From Sutterella sp. (GTDB taxonomy: Bacteria > Pseudomonadota > Gammaproteobacteria > Burkholderiales > Burkholderiaceae_F), in contig DNLN01000012.1 in NCBI GenBank assembly GCA_003488465.1, positions 1 through 5,057 of the forward strand: a DNA stretch of 5,057 bases, written 5' to 3'. This document shows positions 1 to 5,057 of the stretch, piece by piece (position 1 is the stretch's first letter; each line of letters starts with the position of its first letter). The notes beneath the pieces were generated by a model, which had not been told where the DNA came from, made no database searches, and saw only the letters and a program-made list of their open reading frames with translations. The position numbers and the translations under genes were made by a program.

Positions 1-617
1 GCAGGAATTTCTTCAACCGAATAGTCAGCACCCATTGTCTCGTCATGCCAATAGATGGCTTTCATCTTCACGAGGTCAACTACTCCCTTGAAGCTTTCCT
101 CTGCACCGATAGGTATAACAATTGGACATGGTGTTGCGCCCAACACTTCCTTCATCTGTCGTACCACTTCAAAGAAGTCGGCACCCGAGCGGTCCATCTT
201 GTTCACATATCCTATACGTGGCACATTGTATTTATCAGCTTGTCTCCACACTGTTTCCGATTGTGGTTCTACACCACCGACAGCACAGTAAGCAGCCACA
301 GCACCGTCGAGTACACGCAGCGAACGTTCAACTTCTGCAGTGAAGTCCACGTGTCCCGGAGTGTCGATGAGGTTGATTTTGTACTTGTTGTTGTTCCAGT
401 TCCAGTATGTGGTTGTGGCAGCCGATGTAATAGTGATTCCGCGCTCTTGTTCCTGTTCCATCCAGTCCATGGTGGCGGCGCCATCATGCACTTCGCCGAG
501 CTTGTGGTTCACGCCCGTGAAGAACAGGATACGTTCGGTCGTCGTGGTCTTGCCCGCGTCAATGTGGGCGGAAATACCGATATTGCGGTAGCGCGAGATC
601 GGGGTTGTACGAGCCAT
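1..617 (-). CDS. fusA: Elongation factor G (EF-G), N-terminal 205 codons, chimeric, 3'-truncated by window edge
   Basis: EF-G is the GTPase that drives translocation and, with RRF, ribosome recycling. 205 codons of about 700 are visible, reading off the left edge without a stop. The G domain motifs are intact: [13 protein letters not shown] (G1) at 17-29, RGITI at 59-63 (switch I), DTPGHVD (G3) at 85-91 and NKMD (G4) at 139-142. The ATG matches the standard MARTTPI proteobacterial start; GAGAG (627-623) lies 5 nt upstream. Oddly, residues 1 to about 55 are proteobacterial ([14 protein letters not shown]), while from about residue 65 the sequence is Bacteroidetes-like ([61 protein letters not shown]). 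Base composition drops from about 58% G+C (541-600) to about 43-47% (361-420, 181-240), and AGA and ATA codons appear. The frame is unbroken. The gene call is sure; its integrity is doubtful. Confidence 0.95.
   Translation of the reverse strand, partial: MARTTPISRYRNIGISAHIDAGKTTTTERILFFTGVNHKLGEVHDGAATMDWMEQEQERGITITSAATTTYWNWNNNKYKINLIDTPGHVDFTAEVERSLRVLDGAVAAYCAVGGVEPQSETVWRQADKYNVPRIGYVNKMDRSGADFFEVVRQMKEVLGATPCPIVIPIGAEESFKGVVDLVKMKAIYWHDETMGADYSVEEIP
432..485. other. Chimeric junction in fusA: betaproteobacterial to Bacteroidales-type sequence
   Basis: This interval encodes EF-G residues 45-62 ([18 protein letters not shown]), which are almost identical across bacterial phyla. On the high-coordinate side the sequence is proteobacterial and GC-rich; on the low-coordinate side it is Bacteroidetes-type with lower GC. 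Codon style changes near CAA at 449-447 and is clearly different by ACT-ATT-ACA (434-426). A switch in the most conserved, frame-preserving stretch is what a short-read assembler does when it joins two community members across a shared k-mer; homologous recombination at the same place would look alike. Confidence 0.85.
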
Positions 618-641
618 GACTACTCTCTTGTGTTGTGTGCC

Positions 642-667
642 GGATGCCTGCCGCTAGGCGCGCATCC
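642..667 (-). repeat. Small hairpin in the rpsG-fusA gap
   Basis: GGATGC and GCATCC are perfect 6-bp complements around 14 nt; an alternative fold pairs GGAT/ATCC and GCCT/AGGC with a bulge. It sits in the 77-nt gap between the rpsG stop and the fusA ATG. No T-run follows, so transcription should continue into fusA. It may affect fusA translation or mRNA processing, or be incidental. Confidence 0.35.
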
Positions 668-694
668 AGCACAGGATTGATCGGATCGGAAGAA

Positions 695-1165
695 TTAGAA
701 CCGGAAGTGAGAGAAGGCCTTGTTGGCATCAGCCATACGATGGACTTCATCACGCTTCTTGACGGCACCGCCTCGGTTTTCAGAGGCATCCAACAGCTCA
801 CCAGCCAAGCGTTGGGGCATCGACTTCTCGCTGCGGGACTTGGCGCTTTCGCGCAGCCAGCGCATGGCGAGAGCCATACGGCGGACGGGACGCACTTCAA
901 CGGGCACCTGGTAGTTGGCACCGCCGATGCGGCGGCTCTTCACTTCAACCAGGGGACGCACGTTGTTCAGAGCGGCCGTGAACACCTCAAGGGCATTCTT
1001 ACCGGTTTTCTCTTCGATCTGGGAGAGCGCACCATAAACGATGCGCTCGGCGACGGACTTCTTTCCGTCAAGCATAACGACGTTGATGAACTTGGAGATC
1101 TCAACGCTGCCGAACTTGGGATCGGGCAGAATTTCGCGTTTGGGAACTTCGCGACGACGGGGCAT
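695..1165 (-). CDS. rpsG: 30S ribosomal protein S7
   Basis: S7 is the primary 16S rRNA binding protein that nucleates assembly of the 30S head and lines the E site. The product has 156 residues, the usual bacterial short form. Characteristic stretches are [20 protein letters not shown] at 1-20, [17 protein letters not shown] at 31-47, [20 protein letters not shown] at 67-86, [18 protein letters not shown] at 87-104 and the C-terminal [18 protein letters not shown]. The ATG is well supported by GAGG (1176-1173) seven bases upstream. It is the second gene of the operon; fusA begins 77 nt further on. In E. coli S7 is the autogenous repressor of this operon. Confidence 0.99.
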   Translation of the reverse strand: MPRRREVPKREILPDPKFGSVEISKFINVVMLDGKKSVAERIVYGALSQIEEKTGKNALEVFTAALNNVRPLVEVKSRRIGGANYQVPVEVRPVRRMALAMRWLRESAKSRSEKSMPQRLAGELLDASENRGGAVKKRDEVHRMADANKAFSHFRF

Positions 1166-1272
1166 TTCTTTTCCTCTTTCGTTGTCTTCAGTCTTGAAAG
1201 CTGCGGCTCATAAAGTTGTTTGCCTGGCTTTCATATTGTTCTTATGCAGCACCATCTGGGCTGCGACTTACT

Positions 1273-1306
1273 CGGCCCTTTTCTCTGCGGGGCCGTCCTT
1301 TACGGC
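1273..1306 (-). promoter_or_regulatory. Two mutually exclusive hairpins in the rpsL-rpsG gap
   Basis: In the first third of the 161-nt gap the minus strand has GCCGT-AAAGG-ACGGC (1306-1292; 5-bp stem, 5-nt loop) and CGGCCC with an 11-nt loop and GGGCCG (1295-1273; 6-bp stem). They share bases 1292-1295, so only one can form at a time. In E. coli, S7 represses its own operon by binding the rpsL-rpsG gap; this region is the candidate counterpart. There is no T-run, so it is not a terminator. Structures are seen directly; the control role is inferred from the family. Confidence 0.4.
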
Positions 1307-1326
1307 TGACAAACTGTCGCCGCGAA

Positions 1327-1704
1327 TTACGCAGCCTTCGGGCGCTTGGCGCCGTACTTGGAGCGTGCCTGCTTGCGATCCTTCACGCCCTGGGTATCCA
1401 GAGAGCCGCGAACGATGTGATAGCGCACGCCGGGCAGATCCTTCACACGGCCGCCACGGATCAGAACCACGGAGTGTTCCTGAAGGTTGTGGCCTTCGCC
1501 GCCGATGTAGGAAATCACCTCGAAGCCATTGGTCAGGCGCACCTTGGCGACCTTACGCAGAGCCGAGTTCGGCTTCTTCGGGGTGGTCGTGTAGACCTTG
1601 GTGCACACGCCACGCTTCTGCGGGCAGTTCTTAAGAGCAGGGCTCTTGCTTTTTTCATGCGTAAGCTCACGGGGCTTGCGCACAAGTTGATTGATTGTGG
1701 GCAT
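1327..1704 (-). CDS. rpsL: 30S ribosomal protein S12
   Basis: S12 sits at the decoding centre of the 30S subunit and tunes accuracy. The product is 125 residues, against 124 in E. coli. The family core is intact: CPQKRGVC at 27-34, [14 protein letters not shown] at 39-52, [22 protein letters not shown] at 57-78 (loop contacting 16S helix 44), and [12 protein letters not shown] at 84-95. Lys43 and Lys88, where substitutions cause streptomycin resistance, are both wild type, so a streptomycin-sensitive ribosomal allele is inferred. Asp89 is the residue methylthiolated by RimO in E. coli. The ATG is preceded by AGGA with a 4-nt gap. It is the first gene of the str operon, 360 nt after rpoC and behind its own promoter, with rpsG following after 161 nt. 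Confidence 0.99.
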   Translation of the reverse strand: MPTINQLVRKPRELTHEKSKSPALKNCPQKRGVCTKVYTTTPKKPNSALRKVAKVRLTNGFEVISYIGGEGHNLQEHSVVLIRGGRVKDLPGVRYHIVRGSLDTQGVKDRKQARSKYGAKRPKAA

Positions 1705-1828
1705 TTTGTCCTAGATGTAAAACCTTCCGCCTTGGCTCCTTGCGGGCTCCGCAGCGGATAAAAGTTGCTGGTGAAGTTACCTTCCCCGAGACGAAAATCA
1801 GTGGGGTGCTTTGAAAGACTTGGAGCAC
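1667..1828 (-). CDS. Candidate leader ORF (GTG start, 53 codons) overlapping the rpsL start
   Basis: A GTG at 1828 lies 7 nt after GGAGG in the strongest Shine-Dalgarno-like sequence near any start in this window. The frame is open for 53 codons ([13 protein letters not shown] at the start) and stops at TGA inside rpsL, overlapping its first ~38 bases in another frame. An alternative TTG start at 1830 would instead give a 10-residue peptide ending at 1798. The predicted product has a hydrophobic beginning and a basic middle and resembles no family I know. It may be only a fortuitous frame; its value would be as a translated leader coupled to rpsL. Confidence as a real gene is low. Confidence 0.2.
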   Translation of the reverse strand: MLQVFQSTPLIFVSGKVTSPATFIRCGARKEPRRKVLHLGQNAHNQSTCAQAP

Positions 1829-1868
1829 AAGCCCTCCTCCGCACTCTGAACCCGGACTCGGAAAAGAC
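1705..1868 (-). promoter_or_regulatory. Long 5' leader of rpsL mRNA
   Basis: The predicted leader is about 160 nt. It contains a strong purine ribosome-binding stretch, GGAGGAGGG (1840-1832), far upstream of rpsL; a small GAAG-GTAA-CTTC hairpin with a GNRA-type loop near 1779-1790; and a TGCGG-AGC-CCGCA hairpin (1753-1741). The rpsL ribosome-binding site itself is modest: AGGA at 1712-1709, four bases before the ATG. A leader this long gives room for translational control, but I recognise no known riboswitch or ribosomal-protein leader class in it. Confidence 0.45.
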
Positions 1869-1872
1869 TGCG

Positions 1873-1901
1873 ATTTTCACCCTTTTTGCAAGCATTGTCA
1901 A
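1873..1901 (-). promoter_or_regulatory. Sigma70-type promoter for the rpsL-rpsG-fusA operon
   Basis: The minus strand has TTGACA (1901-1896, 6/6 consensus), a 17-bp spacer and GAAAAT (1878-1873, 4/6 against TATAAT). Transcription should start around 1869-1865, about 160 nt before the rpsL ATG. It lies just downstream of the rpoC terminator, exactly where an independent str-operon promoter is expected. No start site is measured here; the call rests on motif match and position. Confidence 0.78.
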
Positions 1902-1919
1902 GGCCTTATGGGTGAAAAT
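1873..1919. repeat. Perfect 10-bp inverted repeat bracketing the rpsL promoter
   Basis: ATTTTCACCC at 1873-1882 and GGGTGAAAAT at 1910-1919 are perfect reverse complements separated by 27 bp. The downstream arm covers the -10 hexamer and the adjacent four spacer bases; the TTGACA sits inside the spacer. The centres are 37 bp apart, a little over three helical turns. It could be a two-site operator or a hairpin on read-through RNA. Chance occurrence in a short, moderately biased stretch is possible. Confidence 0.55.
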
Positions 1920-1947
1920 GCCCGAATCCCTGCGACAGAGGGCAGAT

Positions 1948-1976
1948 CTTGTGGCGTTTGGGCTCACCGCCACAAG
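1948..1976 (-). repeat. Perfect 9-bp inverted repeat / hairpin between terminator and rpsL promoter
   Basis: CTTGTGGCG and CGCCACAAG form a perfect 9-bp stem with an 11-nt loop, starting three bases after the T-run of the rpoC terminator. There is no T-run on either side, so it is not an intrinsic terminator by itself. It could be a back-up pause or 3'-end-stabilising hairpin on read-through RNA, or a protein site on DNA. The structure is clear; the role is unknown. Confidence 0.6.
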
Positions 1977-1979
1977 CCG

Positions 1980-2017
1980 AAAAAAGGGCGGGAGCCCGTG
2001 AAGGATTCCCACCCTTT
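1980..2017 (-). terminator. Rho-independent terminator after rpoC
   Basis: Read on the minus strand, AAAGGGTGGGA pairs with TCCCGCCCTTT over 11 bp with a single G-U pair, around a 13-nt loop, and runs into six consecutive T (1985-1980, partly shared with the stem). It begins 47 nt past the rpoC stop. This is a strong intrinsic terminator by shape and should end most rpoBC transcripts before rpsL. Read the other way there is no T-run beyond the stem, so it is one-directional. Confidence 0.88.
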
Positions 2018-2064
2018 CTGCCGCCCCGGCGTTCCCGTCGGGCGGCGTGCGGTTCAAGTTCCGC

Positions 2065-5057
2065 TTACTCGCTCTTTTCCTCGGAAGCCTCGCCGGCGGC
2101 TGCAGGCTCGTGCTTGGCAAAGAGCTCCTCGGCGGCGCGGCGCGCGGCCGACAGACCCGTGCTGGAGGCTTCGGTATCCATCAGCACTTCGTCGGTCATG
2201 CGCCTGGCCTCCTCGCGATCCTCGGCGGACTCGAAGAGTTCGTCCGCGGCGCGGCGCGCTTCGGACTGCTCCTGAGCAAGGCTCATCTCCATGCGCTCCT
2301 TGGCGCGATGCGCCTTGTGGTACGCAAGGCCCGTACCGGACGGGATCAGACGGCCCACGATCACGTTCTCCTTCAGACCGCGCAGCTCGTCGCGCTTGCC
2401 CATGATGGCAGCCTCGGTGAGCACTCGGGTCGTTTCCTGGAAGGAAGCGGCCGAAATGAACGAATCGGTGGAGAGCGAAGCCTTGGTGATGCCGAGCAGC
2501 ACGTTCTCGTAGCGGGCCGGCGTCTTGCCTTCGGCGATCACGCGATCGTTCTCGTCGAGCATTTCGCTCCTCTCGACCTGTTCGCCCGGGATGAAGCGGG
2601 TGTCGCCCGGATCGGTGATCTGCACGCGGCGCAGCATCTGGCGGACAATCACTTCGATGTGCTTGTCGTTGATCTTCACGCCCTGCAGACGGTACACGTC
2701 CTGAACCTCGTCCACGATGTAGCGGGCGAGCTCCTCGATGCCGAGCAGGCGCAGAATGTCGTGCGGATCGGCCGGGCCCTCGACGATTTCTTCACCGCGC
2801 TGGACAACCTGACCGTCGTGCACGAGGATCTGCTTGTCCTTGCTGATGAGGAATTCGTGCTCCACGCCATCCTTGTCGGTAATGATGAGGCGCTGCTTGC
2901 CCTTGGTCTCCTTGCCGAAGGTGACGGTACCCGTCTCCTCGGCGAGCATGCCGGCATCCTTCGGGCTGCGGGCTTCGAAGAGTTCGGCAACGCGCGGCAG
3001 ACCGCCGGTAATGTCTCGGGTCTTTTGGGATTCGCGCGGGATACGTGCGAGCACCTCGCCCTGATGGATCTTCTGGCCATCGCGAACCACGATCACGGCG
3101 CCGACCGGCAGCTGGATCGTCACGGCGTGCTCGGTGCCGGGGATTCTGACCTCTTCACCGTTTTCGTCAACGAGATGCACGACCGGGCGAATCACGTTCT
3201 GGGCCGAAGAACCCTTCTTGCCGCCCTTTTGCGTCGTCACCGTGCGCTTCGGGTCGATCACGACCATGGAGCTCAGGCCGGTGACTTCGTCAACCTGGTT
3301 CATCACCGTGACGTTGTCGACGACATTCTCAAAGCGGACGGTACCGGCGTACTCGGTGATGATCGGCAGGGTCATCGGGTCGAATGCGGCGAGCTGACGG
3401 CCTGCCTCAACCACCTCATCGGGGCGGATCTTGAGGGTTGCGCCGTACGGCACCTTGTGACGCTCTCTCTCGCGGCCCGTCTCAGGATCGACGATGACGA
3501 GCTCGCCCGAGCGGGAAATCACGATGAGTTCCTGCTTGCCGTTCTGCACGTAGCGCATGGCCGGGCTGAAGCTCACCACGCCGGCGTTCTTCGCCTCGAC
3601 GCTCGAAGCCACGGCGGCACGGGAAGCCGCACCACCAATGTGGAACGTACGCATCGTAAGCTGCGTGCCCGGTTCGCCGATCGACTGAGCGGCGATCACG
3701 CCGACGGACTCGCCGGCGTTCACGAGCGTGCCGCGGCCGAGATCGCGGCCGTAGCACTTGGCGCACAGGCCATAGCGGGTCTGGCAGGTGAGCGGCGTGC
3801 GCACCTTGACCGCATCGACGCCGTCGGCGTCGAGCTTGTCGCAGATATCTTCGTCGATCAGCGTGCCGGCGGGCACCAGGACGTTCTGGTTGCTGTCGAA
3901 CACGTCCTCGGCGGTCACGCGTCCAAGGATGCGGTCGCGCAGAGCCTGAATGACTTCACCGCCCTCGACGAGCGCGCGCATCACAACGCCGTTCGTGGTT
4001 CCGCAGTCGTCCTCGGTCACCACCAGATCCTGCGTCACATCAACGAGTCGGCGGGTCAGGTAACCGGAGTTTGCCGTCTTCAGAGCCGTATCGGCGAGGC
4101 CCTTGCGGGCGCCGTGGGTCGAAATGAAGTACTGCAGAACGTTCAGACCCTCGCGGAAGTTCGAGGTGATGGGCGTCTCGATAATGGAGCCGTCGGGCTT
4201 GGCCATCAGGCCGCGCATGCCGGCGACCTGACGAATCTGAGCCGCGGAACCTCGGGCACCGGAGTCAGCCATCATGTAGATGGAGTTGAACGATTCCTGG
4301 GTGGTCTTGTTGCCATGGCGGTCGACAACGGGCTCGCTCGAGAGCTCGGCCATCATGACCTTGCCCACTTCGTCAGCCGTACGGCCCCAGATATCGATCA
4401 CCTTGTTGTAGCGCTCGCCCTTGGTCACAAGGCCGCTCGTGTACTGCTCCTCGATGGTCTTGATTTCCTCTTCGGCGGCGGCAACGAGCTTGGTCTTCTG
4501 CGCCGGGACGGTCATGTCGCCGATGCAGATCGAGATGCCGGCCAGCGTTGCGAGGCGATAGCCGTTGTCCTTCAGCTTGTCGGCGAACATCACCGTGGCG
4601 CGCAGGCCGCACTTGCGGAAGCATCGGTTGATGAGCTTGGCGATCTCCTTCTTCTTGAGGGTGCGGTTGAGCTCGGCAAAGCTCATGCCGTCCGGAAGAA
4701 TCGAAGAGAGCAGCGCACGACCGGCGGTCGTCTCGTAGCGCTTGACGATCGGGGTCTTCTCACCCGTCTCCTTGTCGACGAGCACCTCGCGGATACGCAC
4801 CGTGCAGCGGGTCTGCAGCACGATGGCGTGCGCGTCAAGGGCGCGCTGCACTTCGGCGATGTCCTCGAAGAACATGCCTTCACCCGGCGCATTCACGCGC
4901 TCGCGGGTGGCGTAGTACAGGCCGAGCACCATGTCCTGGGACGGAACGATCGAAGGATCGCCGTTCGCGGGGAAGAGCACGTTGTTCGAGCTCATCATGA
5001 GGCAGCGGGCTTCAAGTTGTGCTTCGAGCGAGAGCGGAACGTGCACGGCCATCTGGT
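2065..5057 (-). CDS. rpoC: DNA-directed RNA polymerase subunit beta' (RpoC), 5'-truncated by window edge
   Basis: This is the beta' subunit of the core RNA polymerase, which forms much of the active-site cleft. About 996 codons are visible. The frame stays open through the window edge, where a CAG codon precedes MAVHVPL, so the Met at 5052 is internal (E. coli Met466 by alignment from memory), just downstream of the NADFDGD magnesium site. Counting from that Met: bridge-helix region [15 protein letters not shown] at 261-275; second zinc site with Cys350, 423, 430 and 433 ([11 protein letters not shown]); trigger loop [16 protein letters not shown] at 459-474 with His471 matching E. coli His936; then the long proteobacterial insert (SI3), roughly 478-675; [11 protein letters not shown] at 678-688 resumes the core. 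The conserved end GTGLAYH (906-912) is followed by an 83-residue tail, longer than the ~41 residues I recall for E. coli, with three ARR-type repeats. The gene ends at TAA and is followed by a terminator. Identification is certain. Confidence 0.99.
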   Translation of the reverse strand, partial: QMAVHVPLSLEAQLEARCLMMSSNNVLFPANGDPSIVPSQDMVLGLYYATRERVNAPGEGMFFEDIAEVQRALDAHAIVLQTRCTVRIREVLVDKETGEKTPIVKRYETTAGRALLSSILPDGMSFAELNRTLKKKEIAKLINRCFRKCGLRATVMFADKLKDNGYRLATLAGISICIGDMTVPAQKTKLVAAAEEEIKTIEEQYTSGLVTKGERYNKVIDIWGRTADEVGKVMMAELSSEPVVDRHGNKTTQESFNSIYMMADSGARGSAAQIRQVAGMRGLMAKPDGSIIETPITSNFREGLNVLQYFISTHGARKGLADTALKTANSGYLTRRLVDVTQDLVVTEDDCGTTNGVVMRALVEGGEVIQALRDRILGRVTAEDVFDSNQNVLVPAGTLIDEDICDKLDADGVDAVKVRTPLTCQTRYGLCAKCYGRDLGRGTLVNAGESVGVIAAQSIGEPGTQLTMRTFHIGGAASRAAVASSVEAKNAGVVSFSPAMRYVQNGKQELIVISRSGELVIVDPETGRERERHKVPYGATLKIRPDEVVEAGRQLAAFDPMTLPIITEYAGTVRFENVVDNVTVMNQVDEVTGLSSMVVIDPKRTVTTQKGGKKGSSAQNVIRPVVHLVDENGEEVRIPGTEHAVTIQLPVGAVIVVRDGQKIHQGEVLARIPRESQKTRDITGGLPRVAELFEARSPKDAGMLAEETGTVTFGKETKGKQRLIITDKDGVEHEFLISKDKQILVHDGQVVQRGEEIVEGPADPHDILRLLGIEELARYIVDEVQDVYRLQGVKINDKHIEVIVRQMLRRVQITDPGDTRFIPGEQVERSEMLDENDRVIAEGKTPARYENVLLGITKASLSTDSFISAASFQETTRVLTEAAIMGKRDELRGLKENVIVGRLIPSGTGLAYHKAHRAKERMEMSLAQEQSEARRAADELFESAEDREEARRMTDEVLMDTEASSTGLSAARRAAEELFAKHEPAAAGEASEEKSE
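2119..2262 (-). repeat. Three-copy ARR..(D/E)E(L/V) repeat in the RpoC C-terminal tail
   Basis: Within the rpoC tail three related ten-residue units occur: [10 protein letters not shown] (2262-2233), [10 protein letters not shown] (2211-2182) and [10 protein letters not shown] (2148-2119), with starts 17 and 21 codons apart. Each is Ala-Arg-Arg followed by an acidic pair and hydrophobic residues, the pattern of a charged amphipathic helix. Copies 1 and 3 are also similar in DNA (CGCGCCGC-rich). The function of such a tail is not known to me; the RpoC C-terminus lies near the omega subunit, so a helical extension there is plausible, but this is inference. Confidence 0.7.

Noticed and set aside
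45..680. A 211-codon plus-strand open frame across fusA
   Set aside because: The minus strand codes for EF-G with intact GTPase motifs throughout; the plus frame is cysteine-, histidine- and valine-rich noise.
635..1213. A 192-codon plus-strand open frame opposite rpsG
   Set aside because: It is the antisense shadow of rpsG, whose GC-biased codons suppress stops on the other strand; the product resembles no protein family and the minus-strand gene is unmistakable.
1327..1704. Streptomycin-resistance allele of rpsL
   Set aside because: Lys43 and Lys88 are both wild type and the 91-94 PGVR loop is unchanged, so no classical resistance substitution is present.
1886..1919. Possible divergent plus-strand promoter using the upstream arm of the inverted repeat as a -10
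   Set aside because: Candidate -35 boxes on the plus strand (TTGCAA, TTGTCA) give spacers of 22 or 13 bp, and there is no plus-strand gene to drive.
1533..2120. A 195-codon minus-strand frame spanning the rpoC end, the intergenic gap and the rpsL start
   Set aside because: It runs through the terminator and promoter, overlaps two sure genes out of frame, has no good ribosome-binding site and gives a low-complexity Arg/Pro-rich product.
1908..2405. Plus-strand Arg/Pro-rich open frame opposite the rpoC end
   Set aside because: Composition is a typical artefact of GC-rich antisense reading; no domain or start signal supports it.
1..5057. CRISPR array, insertion sequence, tRNA, integrase site or defence genes
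   Set aside because: No regularly spaced repeats, terminal inverted repeats, tRNA-like cloverleaf or corresponding proteins were seen; nearly all the sequence is explained by four core genes and their control regions.

Overview
The window shows one strand of a bacterial core locus, all on the minus strand: the 3' two thirds of rpoC, then rpsL, rpsG and the 5' third of fusA. This is the classic rpoBC / str (streptomycin) order. The proteins look betaproteobacterial: RpoC carries the proteobacterial trigger-loop insert, and S12 has a Burkholderiales-type [10 protein letters not shown] start and KSKSPAL stretch. Codons are GC-rich. A gut Sutterellaceae-type betaproteobacterium is my best guess; the family is inference, not read directly.

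Layout in transcription order (high to low coordinates). rpoC (5057-2065) enters just after the catalytic aspartates and ends with an enlarged, repetitive acidic/basic tail. The 360-base gap 2064-1705 holds a Rho-independent terminator (2017-1980), a second 9-bp hairpin without a U-tract (1976-1948), a sigma70-like promoter with perfect TTGACA (1901-1873) bracketed by a perfect 10-bp inverted repeat, and a leader of about 160 nt. That leader has a strong ribosome-binding sequence far from the rpsL start. rpsL (1704-1327) is followed by a 161-base gap with two mutually exclusive hairpins, where S7 feedback would be expected. Then come rpsG (1165-695), a 77-base gap with a small hairpin, and fusA from 617 to the window edge. 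rpoC and rpsL therefore appear to be separate transcription units, while rpsL-rpsG-fusA look like one operon encoding 30S proteins S12 and S7 and the translocase EF-G.

The most important anomaly is in fusA. Its first ~45-55 codons are proteobacterial in sequence and GC-rich like the neighbours. From about codon 62 to the edge the protein is of Bacteroidetes (Bacteroidales) type, with lower GC and AGA/ATA/ACA codons. The switch falls inside one of the most conserved stretches of EF-G. This most probably marks a chimeric metagenome contig, less probably a real recombinant gene. I see no novel mobile, defence or CRISPR system; the window is otherwise ordinary housekeeping DNA.
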